A stretch of 5,486 nt of DNA from assembly GCA_031259095.1 (NCBI GenBank), contig JAIRLW010000095.1, positions 1 through 5,486 on the forward strand, written 5' to 3'. The stretch is from Planctomycetaceae bacterium (GTDB taxonomy: Bacteria; Planctomycetota; Planctomycetia; Pirellulales; Thermoguttaceae). How positions within the stretch are numbered: position 1 is the first letter of the stretch; each line of letters begins with the position of its first letter. The notes under the pieces were generated by a model that did not search any database, was not told the origin of the DNA, and saw only the letters and a list, made by a program, of their open reading frames with translations. Shown one piece after another: positions 1-5,478 of the stretch. A program made the position numbers and the translations under genes.

Positions 1-111
1 CTCGGATGCCCCGGTTTAGAAAAAGACGGCGACAAAATCCGTATCAATAAATATTTGTGTGCCGGCTGCGATTTGTGCAAAAATGTCTGCCCCGCAAAAG
101 CAATCAGTTGA
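1..111 (+). CDS. iorA: C-terminal fragment of a 2x[4Fe-4S] ferredoxin-domain protein, probably indolepyruvate ferredoxin oxidoreductase alpha subunit
   Basis: The reading frame is open from base 1 to a TGA at 109-111, giving the last 36 residues of a gene that starts outside the window. The peptide contains CAGCDLCKNVCP, a complete C-x2-C-x2-C-x3-CP motif that binds a [4Fe-4S] cluster. About 17 residues before it is an LGCPGL segment, which looks like the final Cys-Pro of a preceding cluster motif. An 'LGCPxx...(I/V)...C.GC..C...CP..AI' ending is typical of IorA, the thiamine-pyrophosphate subunit that, with IorB, oxidatively decarboxylates indolepyruvate and other aryl pyruvates to acyl-CoA and reduces ferredoxin in anaerobes. 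The ferredoxin-like tail is seen directly; the IorA identity is family knowledge applied to a short fragment. Another ferredoxin-tailed oxidoreductase is possible. The TPP-binding part is not in the window. The following ~980 bp carry no iorB on this strand, so if iorB exists it is elsewhere. Confidence 0.7.
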   Translation, partial: LGCPGLEKDGDKIRINKYLCAGCDLCKNVCPAKAIS

Positions 112-161
112 CCGGAAACGGTTTTGTAACAACGGATTATTCGGCAAACCAATGTGGGAAC

Positions 162-268
162 TTCTAAAAACTCGTTTTTTTGATCGGCTGAATTCGGCTG
201 AAATCGACCAAAATCGATTTTAGTTGAATTGGGTCGATTTCGGTCGATCAAAAAACAAGTTTTTAGAA
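162..268. repeat. Large imperfect palindrome downstream of the first gene (possible terminator or palindromic repeat element)
   Basis: The outer arms are 162-181 (TTCTAAAAACTCGTTTTTTT) and 250-268, whose reverse complement differs by one substitution and one T. The inner arms 200-209 (GAAATCGACC) and 232-241 pair perfectly over 10 bp. Between outer and inner arms the left side has TGATCGGCT and the right side GGTCGATCA. The left side carries about 10 extra bases that look like a short duplication (CGGCTGAATT then CGGCTGAAAT). The loop contains the self-complementary AAAATCGATTTT (210-221). It begins about 50 bp after the upstream stop codon, so it could end that transcript, but it is far larger than a usual intrinsic terminator and resembles a mobile palindromic repeat. 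Structure is directly visible; function is inference. Confidence 0.75.
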
Positions 269-280
269 TTGCCTATTAAC

Positions 281-298
281 GTAATTATTCAGCGGAAT
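281..298 (+). repeat. Dispersed repeat, copy 1 (GTAAY-N3-TCAGYGGAAT family)
   Basis: GTAATTATTCAGCGGAAT, followed by CTTTGTAAC. It matches four other copies in the window at 401-418 (+), 673-690 (-), 5203-5220 (+) and 5461-5478 (-), varying mainly at the C/T of CAGYGG and in the three bases before TCAG. Confidence 0.65.
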
Positions 299-335
299 CT
301 TTGTAACAGCATCAACTTTCCCCATTTTCTGCGTC

Positions 336-400
336 ATTTTGTGTATTCTGTGTTAAATTTAAACACAAAATACGCTGAATATCGCAAAACACACAGAATA
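336..400. repeat. Small nested inverted repeat
   Basis: TATTCTGTGT (344-353) is perfectly inverted at 391-400 (ACACAGAATA). An overlapping alternative stem pairs ATTTTGTGT (336-344) with ACACAAAAT (363-371). The pairings compete, so two mutually exclusive hairpins are possible. It sits directly against the left end of the larger inverted-repeat element and may be part of the same unit. The TCTGCGTCATTTTGTGT wording resembles degenerate intergenic filler seen in many environmental bacteria; that comparison is from memory, not a search. Confidence 0.5.
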
Positions 401-690
401 GTAATATATCAGTGGAATATTTTTAACACGTATGAATATTGGACAAACAACCTCATCTTCAACCTAATTTTTCCGAACAAAACAACCTCAGCAGCCAAAG
501 ATACAACATCTATCCAACCTCATTACCTTATTAAAAACGTAAACGAATCATGAGGTAATGAGGTCGGTTTTTGCGGATTCATTGCTACTGAGTTTTTTTT
601 GGTGAATCGTTTAGTAAGAAAAATAAGGTTGAAAATGAGGTTTGCGGAAACTGTTAAAAGACGTTTTGGAAAATTCCACTGATATATTAC
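401..690. repeat. 290-bp inverted-repeat element, MITE-like
   Basis: The terminal 18 bp are exact inverted copies: GTAATATATCAGTGGAAT at 401-418 and its reverse complement at 673-690. A second pair of inner arms lies at about 449-472 (AACCTCATCTTCAACCTAAT...) and, inverted with about two differences, at about 618-641. At the centre is a further 12-bp perfect inverted repeat (517-528 with 553-564). Such nested symmetry, short terminal inverted repeats and no coding capacity fit a degenerate miniature inverted-repeat element or a fold-back structure. No target-site duplication is clear: left flank ACACAGAATA, right flank GAAAAATCTA. The ends are also the core of the dispersed GTAAY-N3-TCAGYGGAAT repeat, so the element may have arisen from two convergent copies of that repeat. 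Confidence 0.65.
517..564. repeat. Central hairpin of the inverted-repeat element
   Basis: ACCTCATTACCT (517-528) and AGGTAATGAGGT (553-564) are perfect reverse complements separated by 24 bases, a 12-bp stem. Neither side is followed by a run of T immediately after the stem on either strand, apart from GGTTTTTG at 566-573 on the plus strand, so it is at best a weak terminator. Confidence 0.7.
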
Positions 691-711
691 GAAAAATCTA
701 ATAAATTGATA

Positions 712-740
712 TTGATCGTTTTTAATTTTAACGTTATTAT
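712..740 (+). promoter_or_regulatory. Candidate sigma-70-type promoter for the large gene
   Basis: TTGATC (712-717) and TATTAT (735-740) are separated by exactly 17 bases, 4/6 and 5/6 matches to the -35 and -10 consensus. They lie about 350 bp before the large gene on the same strand. AT-rich DNA gives such matches by chance and the leader would be long, so this is a weak call. Confidence 0.22.
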
Positions 741-940
741 AACGCCAAGACGTCAAAAAAATGCCGTCAAAAATAATTTAGGTTTGGGCAGACGCGAGTC
801 TGGTTTTGGCGAATATAACTTAAATGGGAACATTAATTGATGCTGTTCATCCGCAACACGTTAATAAATGAAAAAATTTCAGCGATAGATTGCCTATCTT
901 TTGGGGAGTTCATGCGAACAACAGCGTTATCATCTCTTGC

Positions 941-955
941 CGCCCTTTCAGGGCG
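941..955. repeat. GCCCTTTCAGGGC palindrome, copy 1
   Basis: CGCCCTTTCAGGGCG: 6-bp GC-rich arms around a TTC loop, followed by TAAGGAA. The same palindrome and a near-identical right flank (TAGGAA) recur at 5411-5430, and an inverted copy lies at 5245-5258. These are the only three strongly GC-rich palindromes of this type in the window, and they lie outside the genes. Confidence 0.7.
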
Positions 956-985
956 TAAGGAACACACTATTGATCTCGATTATTT

Positions 986-1030
986 GTCCCTAATATCTCT
1001 CACGGAATATTTTATAGAGACCTTAGGGAC
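986..1030. repeat. Hairpin in the leader region of the large gene
   Basis: GTCCCTAA (986-993) pairs with TTAGGGAC (1023-1030), and after two mismatches TCTCT (996-1000) pairs with AGAGA (1016-1020), leaving a 15-base loop. It lies about 60 bp before the start codon. It could be a leader structure or part of the repeat module that includes the palindrome at 941-955; no known riboswitch or leader is recognisable. Confidence 0.5.
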
Positions 1031-1053
1031 GATAAGGACTAAGGGAGACCAAT

Positions 1054-1086
1054 AGCCGCTATCCACTCTCCACGATCAACTCTCCA
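1054..1086. repeat. CT-rich CCACTCTCC/ATCAACT repeat module, upstream copy
   Basis: The stretch reads AGCCGCTATCCACTCTCC, then ACGATCAACTCTCC. It shares its phrases with both arms of the downstream composite repeat: TCTCCACTATCAACTATCCGCTATCAACT at about 5348-5376, and inverted at about 5271-5296. As downstream, it lies within about 100 bp of a GCCCTTTCAGGGC palindrome, so the two modules travel together on both sides of the gene. Confidence 0.5.
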
Positions 1087-1092
1087 TTAACC

Positions 1093-4000
1093 ATGCGTTT
1101 TCTTTCGACAGTAGTTAGTTTTTTTATTGTGGTTGGGCTGTACCTTGTGTACGGTTGGATCGCCGTTCCCGCGCTCTTGCCAACTCCCGAAATTTCCGAA
1201 AGGAAATTCAACGTCATCGAAGATTTCACCCGCGAAGAAATTGAACCGTTCACCTTGCTCTTGCCCGAAAACGGTTGGGAACGCGATCCCAATAACGAAA
1301 TTCATTATCTTCAGTTCGGACAAACAATCATCCTCTTCGGAAAAGACGATGTGCAAGGGAATATCGTAAAACTACAACCTTGTACCGTGTTAATGGTTCA
1401 GGGACTGGATGATCCGAATCTCTCCGAATCAGAACGGAATGAAGCATTGCGGAAAGCAGTCGTGTTGCGAACTCCGCTCTATGCCGAAATCGAATTCGAC
1501 CGCGATTTTAATATCGGGCTTGGACAACTTCCACCGCCAAAGATCAAAGCCGGAAAACTCGCCGGAAAAGTTACCATCGCAAGCGATATGAATGAAATCG
1601 GCTCGCATGACAATTTTTTCCTCGAAACTGAAAATATCTCGATCACAGAATCGCCCGGAATAACCAGAATCTCCACAAACAAAGACGTACGCTTTTTTTC
1701 CGGATATCATTACGGCGAAGGTTCCATGTTGACAATGGAAATGGTCTTGTCCAACCCCAATCAGCCAAAATCGCCCAAAGAATTGAGTTTGGTACGCTTC
1801 GAAAAATTAAAATCACTCAACCTCGTATTTCCCGAAGATTCAAACGAAACTCAAAAAATTCCCGAACAATCTCAAAAAATTCAAAATCAAACTGCGAAAA
1901 ATAGTTCTGCTCCGAATTTGTCCCCGAAAACCCGACCATTGCCTGATTGTCCGGCAACATTGCTCGATATTAAATGTCAACGTGAATTTATTTTCCAATT
2001 TGTGAAAGCGGATAAACCCAATGTGAAAACTGCTGTTGCCAAATTTCTCGGCAATGCCGACGCCAAACGCACCAATCCCGACGGTTCAACCGATTTTCTC
2101 ACCGCAGAAGAAATTCAGGTTAAGTTTCAAACCAAAATTCCTACGTCCGGCAAAAAACAGTCAACGACAGGGCTTGCCTCGCGCGGGAATCAGATTCAGG
2201 ACAATAATGCGTTTGGTAATCTCGAACCGGTAACCTTCGAAGCAAACGGAAAACTTGCCCAAAATAATCAACCCGTTGTTCCCGCCAAATTAACCAGTCA
2301 ACAAAACGGCGGAGTCCGAATGTTCGGCGACCATATTTTGTACGATCTCCGGCAAAATCTGCTCGCCATCGAAACACAAACATTGCCCGGAGCGTCAAAA
2401 GAAGTCGAAATTGTCTTTCAGAATCAATATTTCATTCGGAGTGAAAAAAGTTTTCAATATACGCCGGGACAAAATGGTGAATTCGGGAAACTGTTCTCCA
2501 ACGGCAAAGGAAATCTTCGCGGGAATATCGGCAACGACAAAACTCCCAAGAAAATGTTTCTCTCATGGAATGCCCTGCAAGCCGAATCTTATCCTATGGT
2601 CAAAAACCAGATTGTTCTCAAACTTTCGGATGGAATCGCCGCCAATCTCGAAGGGTTCGGAAATATGACCGCCGGAAAACTCGATTTCTGGTGTAATATC
2701 GAACCCAATACGTCCAAACAGAAAAATAGTACCCAAAAAACAAACAATGTCTCCCAAAATAACCCAAACGCCCAAAAATCGCCGAATCTTCTGCCAGCGT
2801 TAAATTCCGGCGATAATTCAGTATTTAACGAGGGAACGAGCATGACGCCTGATCGCGCCGTAATCATGGATAACGTTCTCTTCAACAACGAAAAAGGAAC
2901 ATGCAATGTCAGTCGGTTGGATATTTTTTTCAAAACGGTCGCTCCAAACGGCAACTTAACACTATCACGGTGGATGCCTCGAATTTTAACCAATGCCCCG
3001 CCCGTAATTCTTGACAATCCCAACTCGCCCGCAATTCATTCCATCGCAACTCGTCAACTAATTAACCTAACTGAAAGTCTTCCGTATCAGGTAGGTAATC
3101 TTTATCAGGCAGGTAATCTCTCGCCGAAAGATTACATCGGCGATAACCGATTTGACTCTGCGGACGGTTGGAAATCCGAACCAAAAACGGAAGGAAATAA
3201 CACTAATCAGCCTGAATCTAATTCCGGCGGTCTTTCGGCGAAAGGCCGCCTACCTTATCTTGACCAATCGGTAATTCATTCTCCCAATTCCGAAATAATC
3301 AGCATTCCGTCAAACGTTCAGAAATTTCAACCAATTCAACAAGTTCAACTCCTTCAGCCGATTCAACCCAACCCGTCAATGAATCCGCAACAAACTGTCG
3401 GTCAGGTTCAAAATTCCGGAGTACCGGTTCAAAAATCAGGAATGGTTCTGTACCAGACGCAACCGTCGCCGCCGGTCGGAACAGTCTTAGCGCCGTCCAA
3501 TCAACAATATACCGCGTCTAATTCTGTTGCAACTCAAAATCTACTCGGATTGCAATCACAATCAGCAGTCCAATATGCAATCTCCGGCAAACAAATGAGT
3601 ATGCAGGTTCTGTATCACGAAGGACAATCCCAAGTCGAAATGTTGCTCGTCGAAGGAAATGTCCGAATCATTGAAAAGATTGAAGCCGAACAATTAAATA
3701 ATGCTAATATCATTGAAATTACCGGTGAAGAAATCACCGTCTGGAATCCGTCAACACCCGAAACGCAAATTTTAATCACCGGAAAACAATTAGACGCTGT
3801 TTTTCGCGGACGCGGAATCGAGTTGCGGGCAAAAGAAATCAATATCGCCCGATCAAGCAACAAAATCTGGGTTCCGGGCGTTGGAAGACTCATCGCCAAT
3901 ACCAACTCCCCTGAAGCCGCAAACCTTTTACAATCGCAAAACGCTCAAAAAAACTTAAGCCCGCTAAAATCCGCTCCGACCGGAAACAACAATATTCAAG

Positions 4001-5034
4001 CCGGAAACAACAATATTCAAGCCGGAAACTTCAATAACCCAAACGGAACCTTCAATGTTCAAAACAGAAATAACAATTCCCAATCCGGCAAAGACAATCG
4101 GTTATTGGTTGATTGGAATGAAAGCATGATCTTCAACGGCAAAGTATTACAGTTTCGCGGAAAACCGGATCGAAACGGAAATCGTGTTCGGGCGATCCAT
4201 TTGGATAAGGAAATCTGGTGCGATGTGATGGAAATTCATCTTAACCGCTTAGTCATGTTCTTCGACGATAAATCCAATGTCAAACCCGAAGCCGAAATGA
4301 TTCAATGTGCCAACAACATTTTCATACGAAGTCGAGAATTAGACGAAAATAATCAGTTAAAATCATTGAGTAGTGCGGAATTGGGCAAACTGCGATTTTA
4401 TGCGGCGTCGAATTATTTTGTTGCGGAAGGACCGAGTGATCGTCCGGGCGTTTTAAGTTTCACGAGTTTAGGTTCCGACGACGGATTTGCCGACACCAAT
4501 CTAGGTTTATCCGAATCGTTATCGCCGCGAACTGCCAATAACGGTAGTTTGTTGAAATACCTTGCGATTTGGTTTCACGATCATATTCAAGGGACATTTC
4601 TTGGCGGACAGCGTAATGTGGAGATTAGCGGACGTGTTCAAGCGGCGTATCTTCCGGTCCATTCTTGGGACGATCATATCGGAATTGACAATCTCAATAT
4701 TGCACGAAAAAACGGCTATATTCTGGAGTGCGAACAATTACACATTGTCGAGATGCCGGACATGAACAATGGCGTGACGGGTAATAACCAGAATGCGTTG
4801 GAGTTGACTGCGCTGGGCAATGCGTCTATCGACAGCAGCAAATTCTACGGAAAAGCGCAAACAATCAAATACAATCAGGCAAAAACGCTGGTAACTTTCG
4901 ACGGCAACGCCAAAGTTCATACCTTTGAAGACGGCAAAAATGCTGAACAAACCGCCGAAACAATCCAATATGACATCAAAAATAAAGCGATCCGCGTGAA
5001 TCACTCGCAAGGAATCCGAATCGGAAGCCGCTAA
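1093..5034 (+). CDS. Giant membrane-anchored protein with OstA/LptA/LptC-like segments, probable envelope (LPS-transport-type) factor
   Basis: This is a 1313-residue protein. ATG 1093 is the first start after an in-frame stop at 1033-1035. No Shine-Dalgarno motif precedes it, and repeat sequence runs almost to the ATG. Residues ~4-28 form one hydrophobic segment after a single Arg, with no lipobox, so an uncleaved N-terminal anchor with the rest in the periplasm is likely, as in LptC. Residues ~155-245 (ENISITES, ISTNKDVRFFSGYHYGEGS) resemble LptC/LptA strands. Further beta-rich OstA-like segments are at ~380-480 (GDHILYDLRQNLLAIE), ~500-615, ~826-935 (ISGKQMSMQVLY, LLVEGNVRI, ITGEEITVW), ~1004-1100 and ~1150-1313 (ALGNASIDSSKFYGKAQTIKY, VTFDGNAKV, AETIQYDIKN). 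Linkers at ~250-290, ~545-580, ~685-825 and ~940-1003 are rich in Gln, Asn, Ser and Pro. LptA/LptC proteins are ~180-210 residues and bridge LPS across the periplasm; a bridge or scaffold role here is inference. No catalytic motif is seen. It stands alone, with no lptB-like neighbour visible. That it is a gene is near certain; the function is moderate. Confidence 0.85.
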   Translation: MRFLSTVVSFFIVVGLYLVYGWIAVPALLPTPEISERKFNVIEDFTREEIEPFTLLLPENGWERDPNNEIHYLQFGQTIILFGKDDVQGNIVKLQPCTVLMVQGLDDPNLSESERNEALRKAVVLRTPLYAEIEFDRDFNIGLGQLPPPKIKAGKLAGKVTIASDMNEIGSHDNFFLETENISITESPGITRISTNKDVRFFSGYHYGEGSMLTMEMVLSNPNQPKSPKELSLVRFEKLKSLNLVFPEDSNETQKIPEQSQKIQNQTAKNSSAPNLSPKTRPLPDCPATLLDIKCQREFIFQFVKADKPNVKTAVAKFLGNADAKRTNPDGSTDFLTAEEIQVKFQTKIPTSGKKQSTTGLASRGNQIQDNNAFGNLEPVTFEANGKLAQNNQPVVPAKLTSQQNGGVRMFGDHILYDLRQNLLAIETQTLPGASKEVEIVFQNQYFIRSEKSFQYTPGQNGEFGKLFSNGKGNLRGNIGNDKTPKKMFLSWNALQAESYPMVKNQIVLKLSDGIAANLEGFGNMTAGKLDFWCNIEPNTSKQKNSTQKTNNVSQNNPNAQKSPNLLPALNSGDNSVFNEGTSMTPDRAVIMDNVLFNNEKGTCNVSRLDIFFKTVAPNGNLTLSRWMPRILTNAPPVILDNPNSPAIHSIATRQLINLTESLPYQVGNLYQAGNLSPKDYIGDNRFDSADGWKSEPKTEGNNTNQPESNSGGLSAKGRLPYLDQSVIHSPNSEIISIPSNVQKFQPIQQVQLLQPIQPNPSMNPQQTVGQVQNSGVPVQKSGMVLYQTQPSPPVGTVLAPSNQQYTASNSVATQNLLGLQSQSAVQYAISGKQMSMQVLYHEGQSQVEMLLVEGNVRIIEKIEAEQLNNANIIEITGEEITVWNPSTPETQILITGKQLDAVFRGRGIELRAKEINIARSSNKIWVPGVGRLIANTNSPEAANLLQSQNAQKNLSPLKSAPTGNNNIQAGNNNIQAGNFNNPNGTFNVQNRNNNSQSGKDNRLLVDWNESMIFNGKVLQFRGKPDRNGNRVRAIHLDKEIWCDVMEIHLNRLVMFFDDKSNVKPEAEMIQCANNIFIRSRELDENNQLKSLSSAELGKLRFYAASNYFVAEGPSDRPGVLSFTSLGSDDGFADTNLGLSESLSPRTANNGSLLKYLAIWFHDHIQGTFLGGQRNVEISGRVQAAYLPVHSWDDHIGIDNLNIARKNGYILECEQLHIVEMPDMNNGVTGNNQNALELTALGNASIDSSKFYGKAQTIKYNQAKTLVTFDGNAKVHTFEDGKNAEQTAETIQYDIKNKAIRVNHSQGIRIGSR
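3085..3120 (+). repeat. In-frame 18-bp tandem duplication within the large gene
   Basis: Two adjacent 18-bp units, TATCAGGTAGGTAATCTT and TATCAGGCAGGTAATCTC, differ at two bases and encode YQVGNL-YQAGNL (residues ~665-676). It lies at the edge of a low-complexity linker and keeps frame, consistent with replication slippage in a region under little constraint. Confidence 0.8.
3980..4029 (+). repeat. In-frame 21-bp tandem repeat within the large gene
   Basis: Two identical 21-bp units (each CCGGAAACAACAATATTCAA plus G, at 3980-4000 and 4001-4021) are followed by a partial third (CCGGAAAC, 4022-4029). They encode GNNNIQA twice and then GN (residues ~964-979), in the Asn-rich linker before the C-terminal OstA-like segments. 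The perfect identity suggests a recent expansion, and the copy number may vary between strains. Confidence 0.88.
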
Positions 5035-5113
5035 ACAATATTATTTTTGAAACACAAATAAGGTTTTAGAGAAATCCGTTGATGACGCAGATTTTCGCAA
5101 ATTGTTTTTAAAT

Positions 5114-5135
5114 CTGTACTTTCCTAAAAGTACAG
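5114..5135. terminator. Hairpin 80 bp after the large gene, possible transcription terminator
   Basis: CTGTACTTT (5114-5122) and AAAGTACAG (5127-5135) form a perfect 9-bp stem with a CCTA loop. The position downstream of the stop codon fits a terminator, but the stem is not GC-rich and no T run follows it directly (AAATTAAACAC); a GGTTTTTT run comes only ~24 bases later. The hairpin is certain as sequence; terminator function is weak. Confidence 0.35.
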
Positions 5136-5202
5136 AAATTAAACACTGTAAATTAAGGGTTTTTTAATATTACACGTACTTTTGCACTAATATAAAAGAG
5201 GC

Positions 5203-5220
5203 GTAATCTCTCAGCGGAAT
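5203..5220 (+). repeat. Dispersed repeat, copy 4 (GTAAY-N3-TCAGYGGAAT family)
   Basis: GTAATCTCTCAGCGGAAT, followed by TTTTGTTTGAGG. It has the same orientation as the copies at 281 and 401, and opposite to the copies at 673-690 and 5461-5478. Confidence 0.65.
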
Positions 5221-5244
5221 TTTTGTTTGAGGTTAAAAAGTATT

Positions 5245-5424
5245 CGCCCTGAAAGGGCAACATACCGTAGTTGAGAGTGGAGAGTTGATAGTGGAGAATG
5301 CCGCAAGCAGATTACTATTCAAACGGCAATAATTCCGCTTGCGACGCTCTCCACTATCAACTATCCGCTATCAACTACTCCCTACCCGTTGGGTAGGGCT
5401 GGCTTCTATTGCCCTTTCAGGGCG
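5245..5424. repeat. Composite ~180-bp inverted-repeat element downstream of the large gene
   Basis: The outer ends are inverted GCCCTTTCAGGGC palindromes (5245-5258 and 5411-5424). Inside, GTTGATAGTGGAGA followed by GCCGCAAGC (about 5284-5307) is inverted, with small differences, at about 5337-5364. A neighbouring TAGTTGAGAGTGGAGA (5268-5283) matches the inverse of 5361-5376. The right arm carries about 25 extra bases, including a hairpin at 5380-5398. The central ~28 bases (5309-5336) are unpaired. Long near-symmetric arms and no coding capacity suggest a foldback or MITE-like element; no transposase is in the window. Confidence 0.7.
5380..5398. repeat. GC-rich hairpin CCCTACCC-GTT-GGGTAGGG
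   Basis: A perfect 8-bp stem with a 3-base loop, present only in the right arm of the composite element and so probably a later insertion or lost from the left arm. No T run follows on the plus strand, so terminator function is not supported. Confidence 0.7.
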
Positions 5425-5460
5425 TAGGAAAAATATCATGAAGTCGATCACAAAATAAAA

Positions 5461-5478
5461 ATTCCACTGAATAGTTAC
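5461..5478 (-). repeat. Dispersed repeat, copy 5 (GTAAY-N3-TCAGYGGAAT family), at the window edge
   Basis: On the minus strand this reads GTAACTATTCAGTGGAAT, continuing into TTTTATTTTG. Like copy 1 it has TTTGTAAC wording next to it (minus strand CTTTGTAAC overlapping its start). The repeat may continue beyond the window. Confidence 0.6.

Larger units (their letters stand above)
112..1092. other. Long intergenic region built of repeats and palindromes, no convincing gene
   Basis: This ~980-bp stretch is AT-rich and has no ORF I can support. The open frames of 70-110 codons inside it are translations of inverted repeats: opposite-strand frames give the same IYQWN and NLIFNLIF peptides because the DNA is palindromic. 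It holds, in order, a 107-bp palindrome, a small nested inverted repeat, a 290-bp inverted-repeat element, a possible promoter, a short hairpin at 789-802 (CAGAC/GTCTG arms), a GCCCTTTCAGGGC palindrome, a hairpin at 986-1030, and a CT-rich repeat module next to the downstream start codon. A phrase near 328-337 (TCTGCGTCAT) recurs inverted at 5082-5091. The gap separates the two genes into different transcription units. Confidence 0.75.

Noticed and set aside
224..553. 109-codon open frame on the plus strand in the intergenic region
   Set aside because: It crosses the 107-bp palindrome and the left half of the inverted-repeat element. Its IYQWN and NLIFNLIF peptides reappear from the opposite strand at 523-756 because the DNA is an inverted repeat. 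It has no ribosome binding site and an unconvincing composition.
401..690. Possible CRISPR or phage attachment site from repeated 18-mers
   Set aside because: The repeats are inverted and irregularly spaced, with no uniform spacers, and no integrase or cas gene is in the window.
523..756. 77-codon open frame on the minus strand
   Set aside because: It is the mirror-image translation of the same inverted-repeat element, not an independent protein.
837..1055. 72-codon open frame on the plus strand just before the large gene
   Set aside because: It runs through the GCCCTTTCAGGGC palindrome (encoding ALSGRKE) and the 986-1030 hairpin, and has no ribosome binding site or recognisable domain. A short leader peptide cannot be fully excluded, but repeat DNA explains the frame better.
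2589..3023. 144-codon open frame on the minus strand inside the large gene
   Set aside because: It is an antisense shadow of a long, clearly coding plus-strand frame, with no independent start signal or domain.
5165..5193. Possible promoter around TAATAT at 5188-5193
   Set aside because: No acceptable -35 box lies 16-18 bases upstream, and the surrounding DNA is so AT-rich that a -10-like hexamer is expected by chance.
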